Part shown: piece after piece, positions 17,052 through 27,400 of the stretch
How positions within the stretch are numbered: the first letter of the stretch is position 1
Layout: each line of letters starts with the position of its first letter
Source: Botrimarina hoheduenensis
Lineage (GTDB): Bacteria; Planctomycetota; Planctomycetia; Pirellulales; Lacipirellulaceae
Length of the DNA: 64,000 nucleotides
NCBI RefSeq assembly: GCF_007859815.1
Contig: NZ_SJPH01000010.1
Span: 62,001 to 126,000, forward strand
Direction: 5' to 3'
Program-made: the position numbers and the translations under genes
The notes under the pieces: model-generated
The model's database searches: none
What the model was told of the DNA's origin: nothing
The model's input: the letters and a program-made list of their open reading frames with translations, nothing else

Positions 17052-18338
17052 TCACCACTCGAGTCCGACCCCCGAGTTGAATCCGAAGAAGCCGAGCGTG
17101 CCCTCTTCACTCGTGGCACTGCCCACGCCGTTCCAGACCTGGCCTTCCAGGGCAAGCGAAAGGAACGGCTGGTAAGGAAGTCCCCGGCGTCCCGAACCGC
17201 GCCACATGAGGCCCACCTGCATCTCACCGATCGACATCAGATCGTCGCGTGAGGTGGTGCGGGTGGTGCTCACGGCGGGCGTGTTTTCGCTGCCCGACAG
17301 GAAGCTTTCGCCATCGCCAAACAGCACTGAACCCCGCGCCTTGCAAAAGAGCCGCGTCACGCAGCCCAGCTGTCGTGACGCCCCTAGCGAGATCGTGGGT
17401 CCGAAGCCTTCAATCGACTGCCGATAGTTGATCGCGCCCCGCACCGGATTAACCGAGGCGGTCGTATCGATCAGTTGCGCGCTATAGCCCTGTTCGACTT
17501 CGGCGTAGCGAACCCCCCCGCCAACCGCGATCTCCCAGCCGCACAGATGGGCATCGTGCGTTGCTTCGATATCGATCGAGTGCGCTTCGAGATCGGAGTT
17601 GGCGACAAACAGATCGCCTGGCAAGACGGTCGAAAGATCGATGCCAGCGAATGCCGGGTGACGGATCTCGTCGAACCCATCTTCGGGGCTGGCGCTAGCG
17701 GCCTTGGCTTTGTGATCGAAACCCCACCAGGTGACGCGCAAGCCGACACCATCGGCGTGTCGCCAGCCGAAGTAGGCGCGGGGCGTAAACTCGGCGTCGT
17801 GATCGAACTGAACGTCGGTGATGGCCTGGTCGCCGGTCACGTTCCCATCAACAAACGTGTAAGCAATATTGTCAGAGAAACGGGGCTTGAGAATGGTGAA
17901 CTCGACGCCCGTGTAGAAACACGCCGGCGCAATCCCACAACCACCACAAAGCGTATCACCGCAACCACACATCGGTGTGCCAACCATGTCTCCACAGCAG
18001 CCATCGCCACAAGCGGGTCCCAAGCCGCAGAGACCATCGGCACACCCCGCCTCGCCGCATCCGCAGCTGGCGGCCGAATAGCTCACCGGGGTGATCGGGC
18101 TGGTAGCGGTCGCTGCGACCACCGGGCTAGCGCCCTTCGCCATCGCCGCCAACGGATGGCTTGCCACCGCAGCGGATGAAGTTTTGCTTAGCGGGCTCGC
18201 GACAGACCGCATCTCAGGCTCGGTTTGGTTGGTCACCGGGTTGTAGACCATCCGCGGCCGCCGGGCCTCCGACTCTTCCCCGGCAAACGCGCAGCTGACC
18301 GCCAACGCGATAGCCAAGATACGTGATTTGTAACGCAT
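17052..18338 (-). CDS. Cysteine-rich outer-membrane-type protein (Lpg1974/BBP7-like beta-barrel)
   Basis: The protein has 428 residues with a signal peptide (MRYKSRILAIALAVSCAFAG). Residues of about 90-140 form a Cys/Gly-rich stretch with 12 cysteines, in patterns such as CGCGEAGC, CGDGCCGD and CGCGDTLCGGC. The remaining 290 residues read like alternating amphipathic strands with aromatic turns ('FTPRAYFGWRHADGVGLRVTWWGF', 'LCGWEIAVGGGVRYAEVEQGY', 'GLMWRGSGRRGLPYQPFLSLALEGQVW') and end with 'FFGFNSGVGLEW', a terminal strand closing in an aromatic residue as in outer-membrane barrels. It fits planctomycete proteins related to the Legionella Lpg1974 family; that assignment is by appearance. It converges on the DUF1559 gene with 7 bp between stop codons. 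Confidence 0.72.
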   Translation of the reverse strand: MRYKSRILAIALAVSCAFAGEESEARRPRMVYNPVTNQTEPEMRSVASPLSKTSSAAVASHPLAAMAKGASPVVAATATSPITPVSYSAASCGCGEAGCADGLCGLGPACGDGCCGDMVGTPMCGCGDTLCGGCGIAPACFYTGVEFTILKPRFSDNIAYTFVDGNVTGDQAITDVQFDHDAEFTPRAYFGWRHADGVGLRVTWWGFDHKAKAASASPEDGFDEIRHPAFAGIDLSTVLPGDLFVANSDLEAHSIDIEATHDAHLCGWEIAVGGGVRYAEVEQGYSAQLIDTTASVNPVRGAINYRQSIEGFGPTISLGASRQLGCVTRLFCKARGSVLFGDGESFLSGSENTPAVSTTRTTSRDDLMSIGEMQVGLMWRGSGRRGLPYQPFLSLALEGQVWNGVGSATSEEGTLGFFGFNSGVGLEW

Positions 18339-18513
18339 GGCGCAAACCCTTCAGGCACTGACTCGGGCGAAAACTCTCGCCTGCAGGGGTGATCGGCAAG
18401 CTGCGTAAGGGAATCCAGTTATTCGGGTTATCCGGGCTGCTTGCGACCGTACGCAGTCACTACCGCGTGCGATTGCAGCGCCAGCATGTGCGGCGCGGGC
18501 TGCCATGGCCCTA

Positions 18514-18550
18514 GAAAAAAAGCGTCCCGGGTACTATGCCCGGGACGCTT
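18514..18550 (-). terminator. Intrinsic terminator of the Ig-repeat surface protein gene
   Basis: Read on the minus strand, a perfect 12-bp stem (AAGCGTCCCGGG at 18539-18550 paired with 18520-18531, 7-nt loop) is followed by a run of T's (complement of the A's at 18515-18521). It lies 48 bp after the stop codon of the gene at 18598-20673, well placed to end that transcript before the next gene. Confidence 0.92.
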
Positions 18551-18597
18551 CGAGAGTTAACGGTCTTCAATAGCGCTGGACTCTGATCGCGCTTCGA

Positions 18598-20673
18598 TCA
18601 AAGCACCGGCGTAATTTCGACCATGAAGGCGAACGCCCGCTGGCCGACAAGCAAGTCGCCATCGACATCGGCGATTCCATCGGGATCGGTGTTGTCGAGC
18701 GTCAGGCGATACGTGCCGTTCGGCAGCTGACCGCCGCTGATCGCGAGAACCACCGTGGTGCTATCTACCTGCGAAGCCGAGAGCAACAAGATCATTTGCC
18801 CGTCGTTCGGACCGCCGATGACTTCTAGGCCGTAATTGTTGACATTAAAGGCCGAAGAACCCATCGGCTCGTCGAACAAGACGGCGATCGATGTGAAAGC
18901 CTCGGTCAGGGTGCCTGATGGAGCCGTCAGGACCGACGGAGGATCGGCCTCGGCCACAGCGATGTTAATCGTCTGCGAATCGGCCAGGCCTGTCGCATCG
19001 GTCACGGTTACCGTCACCGAACGACCGGCGATATCACCGGCAGCGGGGGTCCAGGTGATGCCAGCGGTTCGCTCGCCGGCGGTCTGCGCTACCGCGACTC
19101 CTGCCGCGAGACTTGCCGCATCGAGGCTGAAGGTTAGCTCCTCGCCAACGTTCGTGTCGGTTGCCGAAACACCAAAGCTGAGTTGCCGCCCAACGGTTGC
19201 GGACTGGTCAGAGATTGTCGCCAGGACGGGCAGGCTACGGACGAAAACATCAAAGGTGGTGCTGGCGTCGAGCATCGGCACCCCGTTGTCCGTCACGGTC
19301 ACACCGATCGTGCTGGTGCCCGCTTGAGCGTCGGTGGGTGCCCAGCGCACCTGCGCCGAATTCGCACCGGTTGAGATAATCTGGACACCGTCCGGAGCCC
19401 CAGGGCTAAGCGAAGCGGTCAGCGATTGCCCGCTGTTGGGATCGCCAAAGGTCACGTTCACTTGCAGGGTTGTCCCCACAGCGACCGTCTTGGGGGTGAT
19501 CGCATCAATGGTCGGGGCGGAATTCACTTCACCGACCGTGAAGTCTTCGGTGTCGCTGAGCGGCAAGAAGCCATCATCGACCACGATCACGCGGAACGGC
19601 ACGCGGCCGTCCGTCGCGGCGGCAAAATCAGCGGCCGTCGGCGTCCACCGGATCTCGGCCGAACCGTTGGTGAGCTTAGTAATCGTAGCGTTGTCAGGCG
19701 AGCTGTCGTCGAGGTAGTACTCGAGCGTGTCGAGGGCATTCGGATCGGTGGCAGTAATCGCAATGACTTGCTCAACTCCGATGGCCGCACCGAGGTCGGC
19801 GATGCTCGCCAGATTCGGGAACTGATTGATCTCGTGCACCGTGACGGTAAACGACTCTGAGTCTCCTACCGAGCCACCGAGACCCGCATCCGAGAAAGCG
19901 GCCGTCAGGGTGATGACAACCTCAGCGGTGCGCTGTCCCGCAGGAATAACGCTCGCGTCGGGCGTCCAATCGAAGGCCCCTGTTGTTGGGTTAAGCGTGC
20001 CGGCAGGCAGTGTCACAGGTGTACCGCCAACGGTCGCGCTGGCGATCGAATACTGAACTTCTCCGGCGGGAAAGGTTTCGGTCGTTCGTGCTGTGAAGGC
20101 AACCTGATCGCCAACGTTGACCTCGAAGTCTTCCGCGGGAACATCCACGTCGGGGTCCACCAGATCGATCCCTGGCAGCACCGTGAGCGTGAACTGAGCC
20201 GCGTCGGCCAGAGCAGGCACGCCACGATCGATTCCCAGAATGGTTACGACAAACTGAGTTGGTTCGCTGACGCTCGGAGGAGTCCACTGAAAGACGCCGT
20301 CGGTCGTGAGCGTTGCCCCACTGGGAAAGTCGACACCCGTGTCAGGGTCGGCGAGCCAGCGAAGACGATCGCCCGTCGGGTTGCCGTTCACATCAAGATC
20401 GATGAGCGTGGCACCATCGTTGGTTGCCGGATTGCCGTCGGGATCTTGCAGATTGAGGGTGAAGGCTTGGCCCTCGATCGCCACGGGGCTGAGCGCAACG
20501 ATCGCTGAGAGATCGAGCTCGGGGGCACAGTCATTACCGGCGAACCCTGCCGCGGAGAGAACGCGTCGCGCCTCCAACATCTCGTGAACCGGCCGACGAC
20601 CGAAAAACGTCCGTGTCCGATACGGACGACGTCGCGCAGGGCGAGCGCCAAACAGCAGTGTACGCAGAAACAT
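18598..20673 (-). CDS. LEPR-XLL-type surface protein with tandem putative Ig (He_PIG) domains
   Basis: The protein has 691 residues. The N-terminus is very basic and contains a diverged LEPR-XLL motif ('HEMLEARRVLSAAG'). At least four repeats of about 95-105 residues follow. Each has a form of 'PNALDTLEYYLD ... I.WTP ... V.VTDNG.P.L.D', which matches putative Ig / cadherin-like He_PIG repeats; examples start near 'NQFPNLASIADLG' and 'NSAPTIDAITPKTV'. The final 100 residues ('FTSIAVLFDEPMGSSAFNVNNYGLEVIGG', 'YRLTLDNTDPDGIADVDGDLLVG') look like an Ig-like SbsA-type domain and are rich in acidic, possibly calcium-binding turns. No enzyme motif is seen, so it is probably an adhesin or structural surface protein. 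A strong terminator follows. Confidence 0.82.
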   Translation of the reverse strand: MFLRTLLFGARPARRRPYRTRTFFGRRPVHEMLEARRVLSAAGFAGNDCAPELDLSAIVALSPVAIEGQAFTLNLQDPDGNPATNDGATLIDLDVNGNPTGDRLRWLADPDTGVDFPSGATLTTDGVFQWTPPSVSEPTQFVVTILGIDRGVPALADAAQFTLTVLPGIDLVDPDVDVPAEDFEVNVGDQVAFTARTTETFPAGEVQYSIASATVGGTPVTLPAGTLNPTTGAFDWTPDASVIPAGQRTAEVVITLTAAFSDAGLGGSVGDSESFTVTVHEINQFPNLASIADLGAAIGVEQVIAITATDPNALDTLEYYLDDSSPDNATITKLTNGSAEIRWTPTAADFAAATDGRVPFRVIVVDDGFLPLSDTEDFTVGEVNSAPTIDAITPKTVAVGTTLQVNVTFGDPNSGQSLTASLSPGAPDGVQIISTGANSAQVRWAPTDAQAGTSTIGVTVTDNGVPMLDASTTFDVFVRSLPVLATISDQSATVGRQLSFGVSATDTNVGEELTFSLDAASLAAGVAVAQTAGERTAGITWTPAAGDIAGRSVTVTVTDATGLADSQTINIAVAEADPPSVLTAPSGTLTEAFTSIAVLFDEPMGSSAFNVNNYGLEVIGGPNDGQMILLLSASQVDSTTVVLAISGGQLPNGTYRLTLDNTDPDGIADVDGDLLVGQRAFAFMVEITPVL

Positions 20674-20877
20674 GGTGTTGCTCCCGGAGAGTGAAGCCCA
20701 TAAGGCTTAGAGATCCATCGCGAGAAACACGCGGCAGGCAAGCCTCACGCCACGTGTTAAAGATGGCGGATTGTAACGATCAGGCAAGCCGCTGGGAACC
20801 CGCACAGCAACGTCTCATCGTGCGGTTTCGCGCGCCCGTGGAACGCTTCTCTGTCGTTCTGGCGCTGAGATCTGGCG

Positions 20878-21771
20878 CTACGGCGTGGTGGTCGGTTTGG
20901 CGGTCAGAGGTGCCACATCGACCGAAACACTCATCGTATGGGAACCGCCTCCAACAAAAACTCCCTGGATCGGGCAGACATCGCCGTAATCGCGACCGAT
21001 GGCAACCGTCACATGGTCGGTGCCGGGCACGCAGTTATTGGTAGGATCCAGATCAACCCACGCGCCGTCGCCCACATAAACGCTGAGCCACGCGTGAGAC
21101 GCATCGGCACCGACAAGCCGCTCTTTCCCCGGCGGGGGGAGTGTCCGCAGATAGCCGCTCACGTACCGCGCGGCCAGCCCCATGGCACGTAGCCCCGCGA
21201 TCTGAACGTGAGCAAAGTCTTGGCAAACCCCGGCACGCTGCTCTAGCGCAACCGAGATCGGCGTGCTGACCGTCGTGGCGCGCGGGTCATAATCGAAGTC
21301 ATTATGCAGCCGTGCGGTAAAGTCCTTGGCGGCCTCGAGGATCGACCTGCCCGGAGTGAACGAGGGGGCCGCGTACTCGCGCACTTTGTCGTTTAAGGGG
21401 ACATGGGGCGAAGCATAGGCAAAGCGACATGCGGCAAGCGGTAAAGGAGCTGCGGCACTATGAATCTGAGCGCGAACACTCTCCCACGTAAGGCTTTTCG
21501 CCTGCGGCTCGCTGCTCGGTTCAACACCAACTTCGCTGATCGCGGTCAGCGAGAGGCCGTGGTGGGACTCGTCGATAGAAAAATACTGCACCCGATTTCC
21601 GAACAGATCGGTTCGCTCACCGATCAGCATCGCATCGGGAGAGACCACAAGCCGATAAGAATTGACGGTCTGTCTGGCAGACGTCCTCGGAGCCAAACGC
21701 ACCAGATTGTGGCACACCGCAACAGGGTCGTCGTAGGCGTATTTTGTAGTGTGGCGGATGCGGTAACGCAT
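20878..21771 (-). CDS. Transglutaminase-like cysteine protease family protein
   Basis: From the ATG at 21771 the protein has 297 residues; an in-frame start at 21804 lacks family character. The N-terminal 'MRYRIRHTTKYAYDDPVAV' is the bacterial-transglutaminase N-domain that precedes the papain-like core. The core shows a full triad: Cys in 'RAGVCQDFAHVQIAGLRAMGL', His in 'DASHAWLSVYV' and Asp in 'WVDLDPTNN'. There is no signal peptide. It is the last gene of a five-gene minus-strand cluster, 39 bp after the fused ATP-grasp/Alpha-E gene. It probably hydrolyses or transfers an amide bond made by the neighbouring ligases; the substrate is not known. Confidence 0.87.
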   Translation of the reverse strand: MRYRIRHTTKYAYDDPVAVCHNLVRLAPRTSARQTVNSYRLVVSPDAMLIGERTDLFGNRVQYFSIDESHHGLSLTAISEVGVEPSSEPQAKSLTWESVRAQIHSAAAPLPLAACRFAYASPHVPLNDKVREYAAPSFTPGRSILEAAKDFTARLHNDFDYDPRATTVSTPISVALEQRAGVCQDFAHVQIAGLRAMGLAARYVSGYLRTLPPPGKERLVGADASHAWLSVYVGDGAWVDLDPTNNCVPGTDHVTVAIGRDYGDVCPIQGVFVGGGSHTMSVSVDVAPLTAKPTTTP

Positions 21772-21810
21772 GGGCGACTCGGCGGAGCAATCTCGGCGAG
21801 GCAACAGTGG

Positions 21811-24390
21811 CTAAGAGGGAGAGAGCTGCTGTGGCAGCCCCGAATGCGCCAAATATTTGAGCGACACCGCGCTGGCAAGCACCGGTAAATCGTGTGCGAT
21901 CCCCGCCAGCAGCTTAGCCAGCGGCTCAGGTTGCCCTAATTCGTAGGCATCGCTCAAGGGGACGATATCGATCATCTGCATCGCGTGCTTCAGCGACAGT
22001 GCGATCCGTTGCTCGCGGTCGGAGGCGGCCGTTGCGCCGTCGCCGGTGCGAGGCAACTTTCTGACGTGTCGTTCCAAGGTGTCGATCTGGAACGCGATGC
22101 TCCGTGGGTTGGTCTCGTCCGTCACCAAGAGGTCTAGTACCGCAGCGAGCCGAACACTTGCCCGGTAACGCGAGCGATAGGTCATCAGGCTGTCGGCGGA
22201 TTCGAGCATCGCTTCCAGCAGCGGCCTTGAAGAGTCACGGCAGTCGATCAAACAGGTCTTCAACAGGTCAACCGATTGGCTGGCACACTCAACGCGTCTG
22301 CCGATATCCAGAAAGCGGTAGAACTGGGTGCGTGTCATACTCTCGACCACCATCCCTCCAACCGCAGCAAGATCAACGATCAGCTCATCGGTAAGATTCA
22401 AGAGATCGGCGAGATTGGCCCTGTCTGAGTCGATCGCCAAGAGCTTTTCATTGATTCCCAGCACAATCCGCCAGGTATCGCGTGAGAGTCGGTCTCGTAC
22501 CTGCGATGCGGCCGAATAGAGCCTCCCGATGGTGAACGCCAGTGACCCAGCGCGGTGGGTGTCGAGCACCTGACTCGGGAGCGCTTCCTCGACCTGCGGT
22601 AAGAGTGTGCGGAGCGGCTCGACTGCGTAACCGGGTTCGATCTGCCCCTGTTCAACGAGTCCGCGCACCAGCGCGCGCAGTTCTGGAAAATCGGACAGCT
22701 CTCCCTCGCTAGTTAGTCGCGTTGCAACTAGCCTCACAAGTCGCGCGGCGGCGTTGGCACGTTCCAGGTGCCTGCCCAACCAGAAGCTATCGTCGGCAAC
22801 GCGGCTGGGCAGCTGGGCACCGATCCGCACAAGCTCGAGCGGTTCTTGCTCCGTCGATAACAGCGTAACGGCTTTGACAGGCTCATCGCCTACGATCCAG
22901 ACGTCTTTGCTCCCTTCTCCGGAAAGGGTCGATGCCTCGAGCGGACCGAAGTCAGAAGTCGTGCGCGCCAAAGCCCCCGGCATGACGCTGTAGCCGCCCG
23001 ACGAGGAGACCGCAAAGGCCCTCAGCGCGATATGCGTGGGTTCGATCCGCTCGTTCCGATAGGCCGGTGCCGACGAGCGATTCACCTGCTCTTGCGCAAC
23101 GAAGGTATGGGGCGCAGCCCGTATCAGCTCAATGAGTTGCTCACGCGACAACAGTTGGAGTTGGTGCACCAGAAGCGACTCTTCGCCCCGGCTGCGATAC
23201 GCCTTCTTCAACACCAACCGATCGAGATTCGCGAGCACAAAGTCGAGCGAAACCGCCTCGCCGCACCACCAGCTCGCGACACCGGGCAGCTTGAGGGGCT
23301 CTCCTAGCAAGGCCTGACAGAGGCGCGGGATAAAGGCCATGAAAACAGGTGACTCGACGAGCCCACTGCCGCAGCGGTTAGCCAACAAGACGGCTCCTGC
23401 GCGTTCCGCCTGCAAGAGCCCGGCAACGCCCGAAATTCCGTCTCCCCGCAACTCGAGCGGGTCGCACAGCTCGCTGTTGGGACGACGGAGCAGCACATCG
23501 ATCGGCATGAGACCGTCGAGCGTTTTCATCCACACCTTGTGGTCGCGAACCGTCAGGTCCCCCGATTCGACAAGCAAGCAACCCAGATAACGGGCGAGGT
23601 AGGCGTCTTCGAAGTAGTTCGGGTGACCCACGCCCTGGCTCAGAATCGCGATGCTCGGGTTATGCCGATGCGTGGGGGCATGGTTCCGCAGCATGGTCTG
23701 AAGCTGCTGAAAGAAGGGCGCTAAGCGCTGAACCTGGCTGTCGCGAAACGCCTCGGGCAGCATGCGCGAGGTGACAACGCGATTTTCCAACGCGAAGCCG
23801 ACTCCCGAAGGGGCCTCGGTGCGATCCGCCAAAACCCACCATTTGCCGTCTGGCGCGCGGCCGAGGTCCGCTGCGTAATACTGAAGCATCGGTGCCGCGG
23901 TGGGCAACCGATCGGTCTGGTGCAGCGCAATGCGGTAGCCCGGATGACCGTACACCAGCGCCGGCGGCAGCAAGCCCGAACGCAGCAGCTCTTGCGGGCC
24001 ATACAGGTCCTGCAGCACCAGTTCCAGCAACTTGGCACGCTGGGTCAGGCCCGCCGAGATGCCCCGCCATTCAGCCTCAGCGATCAGCAGCGGGACGGGG
24101 TCGAGTGCCCACGGACGCGGTCGGGCATCGGCGTCGCCGAAAGCGTTGTAAGCAATGCCGTTTTCACGGATCAAGCGCTGGGATTGCGTCCACCGACGTT
24201 CGACCTCGGCTCCTCCCAGCCGTTCAACCTGTTCGAGCAAGGCCAGCCAGGGCGCGCGGGCCACCCGCTGGGCATCGTATAGCTCGTCGTAAGCTCCTGC
24301 CGGCGGCACGTAGGTCGATAGCAGTTGCTGCTCAACCGTTTCCGGCAAGCCTGCCATGGCTTGGCTGTTGGTTTGAGCCTGGCTGGGCAT
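21811..24390 (-). CDS. Fused circularly permuted ATP-grasp ligase and Alpha-E (DUF403) protein
   Basis: The protein has 859 residues. Residues 1-490 match the circularly permuted type-2 ATP-grasp fold (DUF404/DUF407): 'GIAYNAFGDADA' near the start, 'LVYGHPGYRIALHQ', 'ILSQGVGHPNYFEDAYLARYLG', 'LANRCGSGLVESP' and 'VASWWCGE'. Residues of about 540-859 are the all-helical Alpha-E domain ('DDSFWLGRHLERANAAARLVRL'). The family is predicted to join an amine to a carboxylate using ATP. The segment 'VLLRRPNSELCDPLEL' has Pro-Asn-Ser where the partner gene at 29123-30598 has Ile-Asp-Asp, so an acidic pair is missing. It is flanked by two transglutaminase genes, with 52 and 39 bp gaps. Confidence 0.87.
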   Translation of the reverse strand: MPSQAQTNSQAMAGLPETVEQQLLSTYVPPAGAYDELYDAQRVARAPWLALLEQVERLGGAEVERRWTQSQRLIRENGIAYNAFGDADARPRPWALDPVPLLIAEAEWRGISAGLTQRAKLLELVLQDLYGPQELLRSGLLPPALVYGHPGYRIALHQTDRLPTAAPMLQYYAADLGRAPDGKWWVLADRTEAPSGVGFALENRVVTSRMLPEAFRDSQVQRLAPFFQQLQTMLRNHAPTHRHNPSIAILSQGVGHPNYFEDAYLARYLGCLLVESGDLTVRDHKVWMKTLDGLMPIDVLLRRPNSELCDPLELRGDGISGVAGLLQAERAGAVLLANRCGSGLVESPVFMAFIPRLCQALLGEPLKLPGVASWWCGEAVSLDFVLANLDRLVLKKAYRSRGEESLLVHQLQLLSREQLIELIRAAPHTFVAQEQVNRSSAPAYRNERIEPTHIALRAFAVSSSGGYSVMPGALARTTSDFGPLEASTLSGEGSKDVWIVGDEPVKAVTLLSTEQEPLELVRIGAQLPSRVADDSFWLGRHLERANAAARLVRLVATRLTSEGELSDFPELRALVRGLVEQGQIEPGYAVEPLRTLLPQVEEALPSQVLDTHRAGSLAFTIGRLYSAASQVRDRLSRDTWRIVLGINEKLLAIDSDRANLADLLNLTDELIVDLAAVGGMVVESMTRTQFYRFLDIGRRVECASQSVDLLKTCLIDCRDSSRPLLEAMLESADSLMTYRSRYRASVRLAAVLDLLVTDETNPRSIAFQIDTLERHVRKLPRTGDGATAASDREQRIALSLKHAMQMIDIVPLSDAYELGQPEPLAKLLAGIAHDLPVLASAVSLKYLAHSGLPQQLSPS

Positions 24391-24442
24391 CGATAAAATC
24401 AGGGGGTGACGTCGAATAAGAAGAGAATCCCGAGCCTTCCTG

Positions 24443-27400
24443 TCAGACTGATGATCGACCGCGGCGGAGGTCGAGGGTCAGCGGGAACTCGGGGCTCCTG
24501 CTAATCGGGGGAATCTTAAGGCTTCCGCCCGTGTGACCAAAGGCGAAGAATCGCGTCGCCCGGCGGGTTTCCGCCTCAAGTGCATTCACCGGGAAGGTAG
24601 TTGGATTCAGGCCGCCCGGGTGCCCCACATGATACTCGCAACCGCCCGCCGAACGGTTCATCCACTCGTCGGCCAGATCAAATCGCAGCGGGCCGTCTAC
24701 CGTGATCGTCGGATGCAGACAGCTTGGTGGCTGCCAAGCCCTGAAACGCACTCCCGCCACGTACTCCCCTTCAACCCCTGTGGGGTGCAGCGGCACGCGT
24801 CGTCCGTTGCAGGCCAGCGCGTAGCGCGGCGAGGTCATGCCCGAGACTTTCACCTGCAACCGCTCAACCGAGGAATCGACATAGCGAGCCGTATAGCCCG
24901 CGGCCCCCTCTTCTCCCAGGACGTACCAGGGCTCGATCGCGCGGCGCAACTCGACATGGACACCCCGTTGGGTGAACGAGCCGATGAACGGATACCGGAA
25001 CTCCTGGTGAGGGGCGAACCATTCGGCTTCGATCGGGAACCCGGCTTGGCAGGTTTCGGCGATCACGTCCTCAAAGTCCTGCCAAATAAAATGGGGCAGC
25101 ATCCAGCGATCGTGCAGCGTGGTGCCCCACGCAACGAGCGGACCCTCGTAAGGGGTCTCCCAGAAGCGCGCGACCAGTGCGCGGATCAACAGCTGTTGGG
25201 TGAGGCTCATCCGCGCGTGCGGGGGCATCTCAAACGCTCGAAACTCAAGCAGCCCTAAGCGACCGGAGCTGCTGTCCGGCGAAAACAACTTGTCGATACA
25301 GAATTCGGCCCGGTGCGTGTTTCCGGTGCCATCGACCAACAGGTGGCGGAAGATGCGATCCACGAGCCACGGCGGGCAAGGACGATCACGACGGACTTGC
25401 TCGAAGGCAATCTGCAACTCATAGAGCGAATCGCCCCGCGCCTCTTCGACACGCGGTGCCTGGCTCGTTGGACCAATGAATTTGCCCGAAAACAGATACG
25501 AGAGCGACGGGTGGTTATTCCAATAGGCCAGGAAGCTCTTCAACAGGTCGGGGCGCCGCAACCAGGGGCTGTCGGCGGGCGTGGCTCCGCCGATCACCAC
25601 ATGGTTGCCACCCCCCGTGCCCGTGTGCGAGCCATCAAGATCGAACTTTTCTGTCCCCAGACGGCTTTGGCGCGCGTCCTCGTAGACGCCGGTGGTAATG
25701 GCTGACAGCTCGTCCCAGCTCTCGGCTGGCTGAACGTTGACCTCGATCACACCGGGGTCCGGCGTCACCTTGATGTGCTTCAAACGACTGTCGTGCGGCG
25801 GTAGGTATCCCTCGATCACCACCGGCGTGTTGAGTTCGTCGGCGGTATCCTCGACCGCGTCGATCAGATCAAGAAACACATCTAGCCGATCGATCGGGGG
25901 CATGAAGATGTGGAGCGTGCCGCCCCGTGCTTCGACACAGAGTGCCGTCCGTACCACATCCGGCAAGCCGGTGTAACGCACGTCTGCTTTGAAGGGATCG
26001 CTGCAGGTGTCCCCGCGATTTGCGCGCGGTTGCTGCTCGGCCGGGGCCGTTCCGTTGCCGTCGTAGCCGCTGCCATTGCTGCCCGCTGCGGCCCAACTCG
26101 TGCGCGCTTCGTTCCGCGCAACCGCCCCGTAGCCCCCCACGCCCGTATAGGCTGGCATCGGGGCCGCCATTTGATGGCGTCGTTTTACCGATAGCGGACG
26201 ACGCGGATCGAAGGGATCAGCCTGCAGGTAAGCCGTTGCGTGTGCGGGCACGTTCTCGTAAATCAGCGATTCGAGCGGCAGCCGCAGCCCCATGGGCGAG
26301 TCGCCAGGAACCAAGAACATCTCGTCAGAACGAACCACCCAAGCAGTGCTCTGCCAGCGAGGCTCAGCCTCCCACCACCGGAACTGAAGCGGCAAGGCAA
26401 CCCCCACCGCGCTCGTCACGCCCTGTTCAAAAACCCGTGCAAGCCGTTCACGCTCCTCACGGTCTTCGAGCTTCGCGTTGCGAATATCAACGTTCGCAGG
26501 CAAACGGCGCTCGCGCCATGCGTAATAGAAAACGTCTTCGTAGGCGTCGATCGCGTGCTCGGCATTCACTCCCAAGCGCTCTGCGAGCCGGCGGCCGAAA
26601 AGCCGGGCGTCGTCGATCGTGTGGCCATAAGACTCACCGTCTTGAGCCAGCAGGGCTTCGTTCTCCCAGACAGGAACGCCATCGGCCCGCCAGAAGCAGG
26701 CCAGCGCCCAGCGCGGCAGTTGTTCGCCCGGATACCACTTGCCTTGGCCGTAGTGGAGCAGGCCCCCTTTGCCAAAACGCGCTCGCAAACGCTGCAGCAG
26801 ACTGCCGGCCAAACGCCGTTTGTTGGGACCCACCGCCGCGGTCTGCCACTCTTCGCCATCCATATCATCAATCGATACGAAGGTCGGCTCGCCCCCCATC
26901 GTGAGCCGCACATCACCGCGCACCAGGTGCTCATCGACCAAGCGGCCCGTTGCATCGATCTGCTGCCACTGCTCTTCGGTATACGGCTTTGTTACGCGGG
27001 GGTCTTCGTGGACCCGAACGACCGACATGCTGAAGTCAAACTCGACCTCGCAGGGCTCATGGCCGCCGGTAATCGGCGCTGCGGAGGTTGGCTGCGGCGT
27101 GCAAGCCAACGGGATGTGCCCCTCACCGGCAAACAGGCCCGAGGTTGGATCCAAGCCCACCCAACCCGCCCCGGGCAGATAGACCTCGGTCCAGGCGTGG
27201 AGGTCCGTAAAGTCGGTTTCCGGCCCGGAGGGACCGTCGAGCGATTTCTGGTCGGCGGTCAACTGAATCAGATAGCCGGATACAAACCGACTCGCGAACC
27301 CCAGGTTGCGCAACACCTGGCAGAACAGCCACGCCGAGTCGCGGCACGACCCGCTCAGCTTCTCGAGGGTTTGCTCACAGGTCTGAACCCCCGGCTCTAA

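Noticed and set aside
26240..27400. 386-residue open frame on the plus strand opposite the transglutaminase-DUF2126 gene
   Set aside because: It is an antisense shadow of a high-GC gene whose own frame carries complete family motifs; the shadow has no recognisable domain or start signal.
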